Assembly: GCA_965224605.1 (NCBI GenBank)
Contig: CBDCZP010000012.1
Location: forward strand, 124,001 to 188,000
Direction of reading: 5' to 3'
DNA from: HyVt-477 sp965224605
Lineage (GTDB): Bacteria; Pseudomonadota; Gammaproteobacteria; Thiotrichales; Thiotrichaceae
DNA: 64,000 bases
The position numbers and the translations under genes are program-made. Within the stretch, counting starts at the first letter, position 1. Each line of letters begins with the position of its first letter. Of the stretch, positions 26,705-34,356 are shown piece by piece. Under the pieces are notes generated by a model. It saw only the letters and a program-made list of their open reading frames with translations. It did not search any database and was not told where the DNA came from.

Positions 26705-27769
26705 ACTAAATAAAGAAGACATCGCAAGAATCTGATAACTTTAAATTACCACAATTTAAAAGTCAGGAACCTACGATGTCTTACACCCATTTAAGCTCAA
26801 ATGAACGCTATTGTATATATTACTTATCCCTTCGAAATCACACGATCAGAGACATAGCAGATTCAATAGATAGATCCGCCAGTACGGTCAGTAGAGAGAT
26901 AAACAGGAACAAAGAAAGTAATGGAGTCTATTGGTATAAAAGCGCCAATAACTATGCCAAAGAACGGAAGTCAATTGTCCGAACAGCCAAGAGACTATCT
27001 CATAAACCCCTATTAGATGTTGTCATCAATAGTGTAGGAAAAGGACTCTCACCTGAGATTATTTCGGGTCGCTTAAAGCGTGAATACAGAAGTGAGAAAA
27101 TGCGAGCGAGTCCAGAAACTATTTATCAGTGGCTGTATCTTGATGCACGACAGGGAGGGGTGCATTACAAGAATCTGGTGAGGCATCACAAAAAGCGACG
27201 TAAACAGCGTCGTAGTGGGAAGAAGAGCAAAATAAAAGACAGAGTGTCGATAGATAAAAGACCCAAAATAGTGGGTGATAAAAAGCGTTTTGGAGACTGG
27301 GAAAGTGACACAGTAGAAGGTGGAAAATCACTAGGTGGGCTTGCAACCCATGTAGAGAGAAAGAGCCGTTTTTTAGTGGTTGGAAAACTTGAAAACAAAG
27401 GTTCAGAGAACTTTATGAATAGCACTATTGATGCATTTAAAGGCATAGATCCAGAACTAATAAAAACATTTACGGTTGATAATGGTAGTGAGTTTGCCTA
27501 TTTCAAACTGCTCGAAAAAGCGACCAAAAGTCGTGTCTATTTTGCTGATCCTTATTCACCTTGGCAAAGAGGATTGAATGAAAATACCAACGGATTATTG
27601 AGGAGATATTTCCCTAAAGGCTGCAACTTTCATGTGATAGATGATAGTCTTATTCAAGAGGCAGTTGATAAACTTAATCACCGCCCAAGGAAATGTTTAA
27701 AGTACAGAACACCTTACGAAGTCTTTTTCAAGACTAAGACTGTTGCACTTAGAAGTTGAATTCACCCAG
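26672..27769 (+). mobile_element. IS30-family insertion sequence, copy 1
   Basis: About 1098 bp. The ends carry imperfect inverted repeats: GAGTTCCAACACCAAGTGCA on the left and GAATTCAACTTCTAAGTGCA (reverse complement) on the right. Boundaries were set by where the two copies in the window stop matching. AG flanks both ends, consistent with the short target duplication of IS30 elements. It lies at the 3' end of a cassette gene, just before an attC. Confidence 0.88.
26776..27759 (+). CDS. IS30-family transposase, copy 1
   Basis: A 327-residue transposase. An N-terminal helix-turn-helix (LSSNERYCIYYLSLRNHTI, then SASTVSREINRN) is typical of IS30. The DDE core shows GDWESDTVEG, then TVDNGSEFA and the C-terminal ENTNGLLRRYFPKG with the catalytic Glu. 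It is intact and identical to the copy at 34454, so a recent duplication or active transposition is likely. Confidence 0.95.
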   Translation: MSYTHLSSNERYCIYYLSLRNHTIRDIADSIDRSASTVSREINRNKESNGVYWYKSANNYAKERKSIVRTAKRLSHKPLLDVVINSVGKGLSPEIISGRLKREYRSEKMRASPETIYQWLYLDARQGGVHYKNLVRHHKKRRKQRRSGKKSKIKDRVSIDKRPKIVGDKKRFGDWESDTVEGGKSLGGLATHVERKSRFLVVGKLENKGSENFMNSTIDAFKGIDPELIKTFTVDNGSEFAYFKLLEKATKSRVYFADPYSPWQRGLNENTNGLLRRYFPKGCNFHVIDDSLIQEAVDKLNHRPRKCLKYRTPYEVFFKTKTVALRS

Positions 27770-27783
27770 AGAATGAAACCAGC

Positions 27784-27888
27784 ACATAACAAGTGCATCC
27801 ATCTGACCGCGAAACCTGTCACTTCTTTTGCAAAAGAGCCTGCAAAACAAGCGCCACGTTCCACGGCAGCTGATGCAAGCCGTTATGT
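27784..27888 (+). other. attC site 2, short class
   Basis: It starts ACATAACAAGTGCATC and ends GATGCAAGCCGTTATGT; about 105 bp. The arms ACATAAC, TGCATC and CTG-CCG pair almost perfectly. Confidence 0.88.
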
Positions 27889-27901
27889 GTAAAAAAATAA
27901 A

Positions 27902-28183
27902 ATGGACACCGAAAAAATCTTATTAAGAAATCTTAGTAAATTAAAAAGTTTATTTAATGATTTTTCCAGAAACGCTGAGTCAAATGACTCTAAAGAAGCC
28001 TTTATATCTGCTGAAAAGCAATGTGATGATATTATTTCGAAAATTGAGAACCAGAATTTCCATGAAGCTTCTAGGCTCTGGAATGCATTAATGTATTTCA
28101 GTAATGATTCTATTGGTATTTCTGAAAATTTTCTTTCTAAGTTCGAGCCTTTAAAGCAACAAGTTATTAATTCAGGTCTGTAA
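27902..28183 (+). CDS. Small cassette protein, unknown
   Basis: A 93-residue acidic, helix-rich soluble protein (MDTEKILLRNLSKLKSL to the C-terminal KQQVINSGL) that starts 13 bp after attC 2 and stops 18 bp before attC 3. No domain is recognised. No good ribosome binding site is visible, only an A-rich leader. The position between two attC sites supports it as a true cassette gene. Its function cannot be inferred. Confidence 0.6.
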   Translation: MDTEKILLRNLSKLKSLFNDFSRNAESNDSKEAFISAEKQCDDIISKIENQNFHEASRLWNALMYFSNDSIGISENFLSKFEPLKQQVINSGL

Positions 28184-28201
28184 TAAATATTATGCAATTA
28201 C

Positions 28202-28300
28202 ACATAACAAACGCATGCACTTGACCGTAAAAAGCGTCACAAATTTTTGCTATCGCAAAATTTGCGCCCCTTTTTACGTCAAGTGATGCGGGCGTTATGT
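28202..28300 (+). other. attC site 3, short class
   Basis: It starts ACATAACAAACGCATGCAC and ends GTGATGCGGGCGTTATGT; 99 bp, with a long internal stem (TTGACCGTAAAAAG with CTTTTTACGTCAA in nearly perfect complement). Confidence 0.92.
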
Positions 28301-28424
28301 GTCTGCGACGCAAATGCATATTTCAGAAGTACTAAAAGAAGATTTTTTCCTCGTATAAAAGTGGCAAAAACAAGGGAGGCGTGTTATTTGTTATAAGGAA
28401 AACTTCATAGGTGAGGAATTCTAA

Positions 28425-28775
28425 ATGAACGATATTGATTCATATATCCAATCAGTAAATGATAATTTGAAGCCTATAGTGAAGAAGCTTAGAGGTGTTA
28501 TTAAAGATAGTTCTAAAGAATTTAAAGAAGAAATGAAATGGAATGTTCCCACTTATTCAATAAATAAAAACATCTGTTCAATCATGGCACATACTCATCA
28601 TGTAAATTTCCAGATATTTCAGGGTTCAATACTTAAAGACTCAAAGTTATTATATGGAACAGGAAAAAATATGAGGCATTTGAGATTTGAAAATATAGAA
28701 CAAATGGACATTACTATTCTTAAAAAAATAATCAAGCAAGCAATCAATGTAGATGAAGGAAAAAATGATGGCTGA
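28425..28775 (+). CDS. DUF1801-family cassette protein
   Basis: A 116-residue protein with the DUF1801/YdhG pattern: IDSYIQSVNDNLKPIVKKLR, then EEMKWNVPTYSINKNICSIM and the C-terminal GKNMRHLRFENIEQMD. These small alpha/beta proteins (frataxin-like fold) are common in integron cassettes and beside VOC proteins; their biochemical role is not established. An AGGAATT site precedes the ATG. Its end overlaps the start of a VOC-family gene, so this cassette carries two coupled genes. Confidence 0.75.
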   Translation: MNDIDSYIQSVNDNLKPIVKKLRGVIKDSSKEFKEEMKWNVPTYSINKNICSIMAHTHHVNFQIFQGSILKDSKLLYGTGKNMRHLRFENIEQMDITILKKIIKQAINVDEGKNDG

Positions 28776-29169
28776 GCAAAACCCGTTTGGATTACATACA
28801 GTCACACCTTACTTAATCGTTGAGGATGTGAAAGGTCTGATTTTATTTTTTCAAGAAGTATTCTCTGGCGATTTGAGAGGAGACATACACTACAGAGATG
28901 ATGGCTCAATAAAACATGCTGAAATTGTCATTGGTGACTCTGTAATAATGATGGGTAGTCCAATGGAAAGTATTGGTTCAATGTCTACAACATTATATAT
29001 CTACGTCCCTGACTGCGATCAAACTTATAAGCTTGCTTTAACAAAAGGGGCAACTTCAATTTTTCCCCCTGAGAATTTTCCACATGGAGATAGGTATGGT
29101 GGCATAAAAGACCCGACAGGAAATATTTTTTGGGTAGTAACTCATCAAGGTGATAAAAATAAAACATAA
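28765..29169 (+). CDS. VOC/glyoxalase-fold protein (PhnB-like)
   Basis: About 135 residues from the ATG-ATG at 28765, with GAAGGA upstream. TVTPYLIVEDVKGLILFFQEVF, HAEIVIGDSVIMMGSP and DRYGGIKDPTGNIFWV are the landmark strands of PhnB-type vicinal oxygen chelate proteins. These form metal-binding dimers with diverse roles (isomerases, dioxygenases, antibiotic binding); the substrate here is unknown. It overlaps the DUF1801 gene by about 11 bp, and its TAA stop lies inside attC 4. Confidence 0.82.
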   Translation: MMAEQNPFGLHTVTPYLIVEDVKGLILFFQEVFSGDLRGDIHYRDDGSIKHAEIVIGDSVIMMGSPMESIGSMSTTLYIYVPDCDQTYKLALTKGATSIFPPENFPHGDRYGGIKDPTGNIFWVVTHQGDKNKT

Positions 29170-29265
29170 CCAATGCTTCCAGTTGACCGTAAAAAGCGTC
29201 ACAAATTTTGCAAAAAGACGCAAAATTTCTGCCCCTTTTTACGTCAACTGAAGCAGGCGTTATGT
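29164..29265 (+). other. attC site 4, short class
   Basis: It starts ACATAACCAATGCTTCC and ends GAAGCAGGCGTTATGT; 102 bp. It shares the internal TTGACCGTAAAAAGCGTCAC block with attC 3. Confidence 0.92.
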
Positions 29266-29281
29266 GAAATAGGAAATTATC

Positions 29282-31003
29282 GTGCAAATTAATAAGATTG
29301 AGATAGATGGATTTCGTTGCTTACTAGACTTCAAAATCTCATTTGAAAGAGACTTAACCGTTATTGTTGGTGAGAATGATAGCGGAAAAACATCTCTCAT
29401 AGAATGTCTAAAGGTAATAACACAAAATAAGAAAGTAGAAGCAGATGACTTTAACCATAATAAGAATACTATTGTATTGAAAATAGAGATTGATGATTAT
29501 ATTTTTGAAAAGAGATACATAAAAGATGCTGGGCTTGTTACAGAGGAGTTATTTGTAGCGAAACCAACTTTATCTTACATTGATAAGATTCGAGATATTA
29601 TTCAAGATGGTACAGATGAAGTAGAAATAAAAAATATTGCAAGAACATTTGGGCTGACAGTCCGAGCAAACTCTAGAATCGAAACATTGAAGGAATTAAT
29701 ACTACATCAAATAAATATTCCTGATGGAGAGCAAGTAGAAATTACAAATACAACATTTCCATCATTTAGCAATATTCAACTTGATGGAACACAGTTTGAG
29801 AACGTATCTGGGTTCTTTAAAGAAGTATTTCTTAAAGAGAAACAAGCTAATATATGGTCAGAAAAAATTGATGGGGAGCAAACAATTGAAGAGTTTGTTA
29901 AATCGAGAATAAGTGATTATACGACTGAGATAACAGAAAAAATCATAGATAAAGGCATCTTAGAAAAGATGCAGCTGTACCTTACGGATCTAACAGATAT
30001 AAAAATTGAACCCTTGTATCAATCTAGGGATTTGAATATTGATGCTAAAGTTGTATTTTTAGAGAATGGAAAAGAAATTAACTTGGAAAAAAAGGGTGAT
30101 GGCACAAAACGACGAGTAACAATGGCTCTATTAGAATTCAAAAAAGATGAATCTATACAAGAAGATGAGAATACATTGTACTTATTAGATGAACCAGATA
30201 CTCACTTGCATGTAAAGGCACAATTAGAGTTACTATCAACAATGGAAAAATTTGCCAGTGATGGAAATCAAGTTATTCTATCAACTCATTCTCCATTTAT
30301 TATCAATGCATTACATCCAAGGCAAATCAGGCTTCTTCAAAATAGCAATAATGTTACAAAAGTAAGGAGTCTAACTTGCAACATAAATAGTTCTAATTAC
30401 TTGTTACGTTCCCTTGGGGTTGAGAATACATATCTATTCTTTTCTCGACATATAATAATTGTAGAAGGTGAAACAGAAGAAGCTTTTATACCTGCTTACT
30501 ATATGAAAAATAAAGGTAAAATAATAACCTCTGATTTAATTAAAGTAATAAATACTAAAGGAATTAATAATGTCGTAGGGTTTTGTACCGCAATACTAGA
30601 GTTGCATGACTCTGAAAGAATTTATCTAGTTGTAGACAATGATGCTTCTCCTGAGCTTGAAATTCTCATCAATAATTTAAATATTCCTGATGAAAGAAAA
30701 TTCGTAATAGGAGAAAAAGAATTTGAAGATGCTTTTGATAGCAAAGCTATTCACAGTTGTTGGGATAAACACCTAATAGAATGTGGAAAGGCATCACCAG
30801 AGAGCTGGAGCGAAGAAAATATTGAACAAATGAAACTGGCATGTTTAGCCAATGGTGATAAATTTTCTAGAGAAATAAAGTCATTAAATAACGCAAGTGG
30901 TAAGAAAATGACAAAACCTATATTAGGGCGTGTTCTTGGAGAGCACATAAGAGATACGGATGTACCAGCACAGTTACTTTCTCTTTTTAATGCTGTAGAA
31001 TAA
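29282..31003 (+). CDS. OLD-family ATP-dependent endonuclease (ATPase + TOPRIM)
   Basis: A 573-residue protein starting at GTG 29282 with AGGA seven bases upstream. The N-terminal SMC/ABC-like ATPase has Walker A GENDSGKTS at 30-38, Walker B LYLLDEPDTHLH near 305 and LSTHSPFI near 345. A C-terminal TOPRIM domain follows: IIIVEGETEEAF (catalytic Glu) near 395 and LVVDNDASPE (DxD) near 450. OLD nucleases act in phage exclusion (P2 Old) and, with a UvrD helicase, in Gabija. No UvrD-like helicase is next door, so a stand-alone OLD is most likely. It shares its cassette with a KTSC-like gene 28 bp downstream. Confidence 0.88.
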   Translation: MQINKIEIDGFRCLLDFKISFERDLTVIVGENDSGKTSLIECLKVITQNKKVEADDFNHNKNTIVLKIEIDDYIFEKRYIKDAGLVTEELFVAKPTLSYIDKIRDIIQDGTDEVEIKNIARTFGLTVRANSRIETLKELILHQINIPDGEQVEITNTTFPSFSNIQLDGTQFENVSGFFKEVFLKEKQANIWSEKIDGEQTIEEFVKSRISDYTTEITEKIIDKGILEKMQLYLTDLTDIKIEPLYQSRDLNIDAKVVFLENGKEINLEKKGDGTKRRVTMALLEFKKDESIQEDENTLYLLDEPDTHLHVKAQLELLSTMEKFASDGNQVILSTHSPFIINALHPRQIRLLQNSNNVTKVRSLTCNINSSNYLLRSLGVENTYLFFSRHIIIVEGETEEAFIPAYYMKNKGKIITSDLIKVINTKGINNVVGFCTAILELHDSERIYLVVDNDASPELEILINNLNIPDERKFVIGEKEFEDAFDSKAIHSCWDKHLIECGKASPESWSEENIEQMKLACLANGDKFSREIKSLNNASGKKMTKPILGRVLGEHIRDTDVPAQLLSLFNAVE

Positions 31004-31031
31004 TATATCAATATTTATGGGGCTTTAAAAA

Positions 31032-31256
31032 ATGGAAAATTATAAAAATTTAGGTGGTAATTCAGGTATTTCTGCATATGAATTTAATTCAAACTCTATA
31101 ACAGTACAATTTTCAACTGGAGCTATTTATATTTATACCTATGATAGTGCTGGTAGTGAAAACATCGAAGAAATGAAAAAGCTTGCTAATAATGGAGTAG
31201 GACTTAATAGTTTCATTATGAGACGTGTTAGAACTAAATTTCACAGCAAGCTATAG
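31032..31256 (+). CDS. KTSC-like small protein
   Basis: A 74-residue protein. The pattern NSGISAYEFNSNSITVQF, then YIYTYDSAGSENIEEMKKL and GVGLNSFIMRRV resembles the small KTSC-type proteins often found with nucleases and in integron cassettes. No catalytic residues stand out. It lies in the same cassette as the OLD nuclease and its stop falls just before attC 5. It may be an accessory or regulator of the nuclease; that is inference from linkage only. Confidence 0.65.
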   Translation: MENYKNLGGNSGISAYEFNSNSITVQFSTGAIYIYTYDSAGSENIEEMKKLANNGVGLNSFIMRRVRTKFHSKL

Positions 31257-31260
31257 CTAC

Positions 31261-31389
31261 ACATAACAAGTAAATTCAAGAGGGACTTACTAACTCAGCG
31301 GTTTGCATAGTTTGGTGCATTCTATAAACGTCATCGGACTGTCGTCCTCAGCGTTTTTAATCCGCAAGCCCCTTAATTTGGCGTTAGGC
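31261..31389 (+). other. attC site 5, long VCR-like class
   Basis: It starts ACATAACAAGTAAATTCAAG and ends CCCCTTAATTTGGCGTTAGGC; 129 bp. The AGAGGGACTT / AGCCCCTT arms resemble Vibrio cholerae repeats. Confidence 0.93.
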
Positions 31390-31438
31390 ATTCCCATAAT
31401 TTTGGCGAACAATCAAATTTTAAAGAGAGGATTTAGTA

Positions 31439-32113
31439 GTGGGTAGAAAAGTATTTGTCTCATATAAACATAGTGATAGCAACGTAGAAAACTTGCGAGG
31501 TTTTGGTAGTACTGCCAGAGCGTATGTTGATTACCTTATTGAACATCGACTAGATGATGAAATATATAAAGGTGAAGGAAATGAAGATATAAGCGAGTTC
31601 CGAGATGATACGATTAAAACCCACCTAAAAAATAAGATACATGACAGTAGTATTACTTTAATTATAATATCCTCAGGCATGAAAGAACCTCATCAAATGG
31701 AATCGGAGCAATGGATACCTTGGGAGGTTTCGTACTCACTTAAAGAAATAACTAGAAGTGATAAGTTAAGCCACACCAACGGCATTCTTGCCATAGTTCT
31801 TCCTGATCAATTCGGTTCATATGAACACTATATTACTCAGTCTTGTGCTGTTTGTAAGTCTAGGCATTTAGGAACTAATAAATTATTCCAAATAATCCAA
31901 GACAATATGTTTAATTCAAAAACAAAAGATCAAACTAAAGAGCACTGTTCATCATGTAATAGCACATTTTACCGAGGTAGTACCTCCTACATAGAATCAG
32001 TAAAATGGGTAGATTTTTTGAGTAATAAAGACCACTATTTAGATAAAGCGGCAAGTATAAGAGATGATAGAAAATCATACGATATAGTTAAAGAGGTTAA
32101 AAATGGATGGTAA
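31439..32113 (+). CDS. ThsB-like TIR-domain protein with two CxxC pairs
   Basis: A 224-residue protein from GTG 31439 (AGAGAGG upstream). VFVSYKHSD at residues 5-13 and the long alpha/beta core to about residue 130 fit TIR-like domains of the MTH538/ThsB class (PF08937-type). E96 in QWIPWEVSYSL is the likely catalytic Glu of TIR NADases. Two CxxC pairs, C136/C139 and C170/C173, suggest a zinc-binding insertion or tail, unlike classic ThsB. In Thoeris, ThsB makes a cyclic ADP-ribose signal after infection. The gene overlaps a small membrane-protein gene by 11 bp, and both fill one integron cassette, so they probably act together. No ThsA is present. Confidence 0.78.
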   Translation: MGRKVFVSYKHSDSNVENLRGFGSTARAYVDYLIEHRLDDEIYKGEGNEDISEFRDDTIKTHLKNKIHDSSITLIIISSGMKEPHQMESEQWIPWEVSYSLKEITRSDKLSHTNGILAIVLPDQFGSYEHYITQSCAVCKSRHLGTNKLFQIIQDNMFNSKTKDQTKEHCSSCNSTFYRGSTSYIESVKWVDFLSNKDHYLDKAASIRDDRKSYDIVKEVKNGW

Positions 32114-32522
32114 AGATAGAGTTATAAAACATTTAGAAATGATACAGGGTGTTATTAATCGCTTAGCTAATAATTCATTTTTAATTAAAGGCTGGAGTAT
32201 GACGATTTTAGCTGCTGCAATTTTATTTATAACAAGAACCAATGGTACTTACTCTTCGTATTTAAGTCTTTCCTTTATTGTCCCTGTTGCGGGTTTCTGG
32301 ATACTAGATGGATATTTCTTATGGCAAGAGCGACTTTTTAGAGGGATTTATAATGATGTTCGTAAACTAGATAATACAGATTTTGAAATGACCATCCCAG
32401 CTCAACTGAAAAAGCCAAACCATAAGTGGCATCATGCTACCTTCTCAATTACACTCAACATTTTTTATCTCACAGAATTGTTTTTTATAGGTCTTACATT
32501 TCTAATACTAAGATGTAACTAG
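32103..32522 (+). CDS. Small three-helix membrane protein paired with TIR
   Basis: A 139-residue protein. A soluble start (MDGKDRVIKHLEMIQGVINR) leads to NSFLIKGWSMTILAAA; predicted membrane helices lie at about 28-46, 52-73 and 114-136. FWILDGYFLWQERLFRGIYND bears charged residues after helix 2, as in small membrane effector families I recall beside TIR genes, but I cannot name the family. GAGG lies 7-8 bases before ATG 32103, inside the TIR gene. The likely role is a membrane effector or anchor triggered by the TIR product; this is inference from the overlap. Confidence 0.7.
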   Translation: MDGKDRVIKHLEMIQGVINRLANNSFLIKGWSMTILAAAILFITRTNGTYSSYLSLSFIVPVAGFWILDGYFLWQERLFRGIYNDVRKLDNTDFEMTIPAQLKKPNHKWHHATFSITLNIFYLTELFFIGLTFLILRCN

Positions 32523-32544
32523 AAGTACAATGTAGCAAATAAAA

Positions 32545-32641
32545 GCCTAACAAATAGCTCCAGCGGACAATTTAAAGCGTCACTTTTTTTGCTTTCGCAA
32601 AAACGTGCCACTTTAAATTGCCGCTGAGCAAGGCGTTAGGA
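32545..32641 (+). other. attC site 6, short class
   Basis: It starts GCCTAAC (a perfect RYYYAAC) and ends GGCGTTAGGA; 97 bp. CAGCGGACAATTTAAAG pairs with CTTTAAATTGCCGCTG, the most palindromic attC in the window. Confidence 0.93.
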
Positions 32642-32658
32642 AACTTCGGAGATAACTA

Positions 32659-33183
32659 TTGAACGAACATGAACAATACTTTTCTATGGCTATGAGTTAT
32701 ATAGAAATAGGTAAAATAACTTCAAAGAGAAATTGGATTTCTGAAAAATTACCTCGTTGGTTCCCTATTGGTAAGGTGTCGGAATTATCACAGGTAGGAG
32801 ATTATCAAAATGCAACTGCTTACCAACTATTTCATGCAGTAGAACTTTTTATAAAGTATGCGATATTGAGTAAAGGTGAAACTTGTTGGGGCCATGATAT
32901 TGGAGTCTTGGACAAAAAATATAAGGAACTATACCCATTACCAGAGTTTCAATTTGAACATCCTTTTGATTTTTCAGAATATGAGAGCTCGCCAGAAAAT
33001 CATAATGAAAAGACTTTAGCTGAGGAACATTTGGAAAAATTCAAAGTGGGTATCATGGATCAGCATTTACGTTACCCATGGGATAATAAAACTGGAGGTT
33101 ATAGTTTTAGTTTGGAGAGTTCTTATTTTAGTATGGTTGAAAAATCGTTCTTAGATTTGCATGCAAAAATAAATAATTCCTAA
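32659..33183 (+). CDS. HEPN-like cassette protein
   Basis: A 174-residue protein from TTG 32659, chosen because CGGAG stands seven bases upstream and no in-frame ATG precedes the conserved part. NATAYQLFHAVELFIKYAIL and WGHDIGVLDKKYKELYP resemble the helix pair of HEPN domains (polar alpha-helical, often RNases or NTase partners). The classical R-x4-6-H RNase motif is not clear, so it may be a non-catalytic HEPN. It is alone in its cassette; the TAA stop is inside attC 7. Confidence 0.55.
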   Translation: MNEHEQYFSMAMSYIEIGKITSKRNWISEKLPRWFPIGKVSELSQVGDYQNATAYQLFHAVELFIKYAILSKGETCWGHDIGVLDKKYKELYPLPEFQFEHPFDFSEYESSPENHNEKTLAEEHLEKFKVGIMDQHLRYPWDNKTGGYSFSLESSYFSMVEKSFLDLHAKINNS

Positions 33184-33305
33184 CAAGCGCTTTAATTTGA
33201 CGGGCTAAAGCAGGGCTTCTCGTCGTTCTGTAGTTCCGTTTAACTTTATCGTATGATTGAGTGCAGTTATGTTAAACCGCCCGACAACTTAAGCGGGCGT
33301 TAGGC
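33178..33305 (+). other. attC site 7, long class
   Basis: It starts TCCTAACAAGCGCTTTAA and ends TTAAGCGGGCGTTAGGC; 128 bp. The arms pair closely and are VCR-like. Confidence 0.94.
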
Positions 33306-33342
33306 AACTTAGATTCACATAGTATAATTAAGGGTATATACA

Positions 33343-34356
33343 TTGAATAAAAAAGATAATTATGGGTTTACTAAGTTATTCACAGGCTATTTTTGGCTAG
33401 GCCTTGTACTTGTACTTCTTGCCGTAGTATTAGAATTACAATTCCCTGAAATGCCTTTTTGGTCTGCCGCAGGAACTGGTCTTATAGAATCTATAGGCAT
33501 TGCAATAGTAGTAGCTTCTATATTTACGTATGCATCTGGAACATCAGAGTTTGTTAATAAAATAAGATCTTTGCTTCAGGATATTGTTGTAAGTAGAAAT
33601 TTTTTAGGAAATATCGATTCTGCAAGTAAACGGGATGCTTTGAGTGCACTTATTAAGCCTTCTGTAGAAGAGAAAAGGGTTTACTCAAATATTGAGGATT
33701 ATTTAAATACATATATTTCTCAAACAATGGATGTTACAAATAAATGTGTTCGAAGTAATTACAGCATTAATGCACGAGCATATATAAATAAGGAAGATAA
33801 TAAAGTTTGTGTGAACTCAAATATTTCATACCGTTTATATCCAACAAAAGACGGCTATAATGATATTAAAGTTGGTTTTCTAGCTAAAGAAGATTGCTCA
33901 ACTTGTACACAAGTAATTGTGAATACACCACATGGTGATCGTGACGTGTACAAAGATGAAAAAATTGACTTTAAGAATGTAGAAGTTGATGTCGGAAAAG
34001 CAAGAATAGCTACAATTGATCTATCAAAACATGCTAAAACGTGCTCTCATTTAGATATTTCACTTGATATGGTTGAAGTTGGTGCGGATCATTGGATAAT
34101 GCTTTCCTTTGGAGCAATGATGCCAACGGATGGGTTCAAGCACTCTTTGCTGTGTCATGATGGTCTAAAAATTAATAGCTACCATACTTTTATTCATGGC
34201 GCAAAATTTTACACTGATCAGCCATCTGAGACAGAAATGACAACTTCATGTAATGAATGGGTAAATGAGGGAACAGGCTTGTCTATTTTAATATCTCTAC
34301 CGCATGAAGTATTGAGTAATGGGGACTATCTATCTACTGAAAAAGAGCCTACCTGA
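33343..34356 (+). CDS. Two-helix membrane protein with beta-rich domain, end altered by IS30
   Basis: A 337-residue protein from TTG 33343. Helices at about 14-31 (FWLGLVLVLLAVVLEL) and 40-66 (GLIESIGIAIVVASIFTYA) anchor it. A coil at about 70-110 leads to a beta-rich soluble domain with seven or so Cys residues. No family is recognised; the layout (membrane hairpin plus sensor-like domain) recalls defence effectors such as CBASS membrane proteins but without sequence proof. The last codon plus stop come from IS30 copy 2 (from 34350). Without the IS the frame would run PCKRKT and stop at the TAA inside attC 8. Confidence 0.6.
   Translation: MNKKDNYGFTKLFTGYFWLGLVLVLLAVVLELQFPEMPFWSAAGTGLIESIGIAIVVASIFTYASGTSEFVNKIRSLLQDIVVSRNFLGNIDSASKRDALSALIKPSVEEKRVYSNIEDYLNTYISQTMDVTNKCVRSNYSINARAYINKEDNKVCVNSNISYRLYPTKDGYNDIKVGFLAKEDCSTCTQVIVNTPHGDRDVYKDEKIDFKNVEVDVGKARIATIDLSKHAKTCSHLDISLDMVEVGADHWIMLSFGAMMPTDGFKHSLLCHDGLKINSYHTFIHGAKFYTDQPSETEMTTSCNEWVNEGTGLSILISLPHEVLSNGDYLSTEKEPT

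Noticed and set aside
29282..32522. OLD plus TIR as a Gabija or Thoeris locus
   Set aside because: Gabija needs a UvrD-like GajB and Thoeris a ThsA; neither is present, and the two lie in different cassettes.
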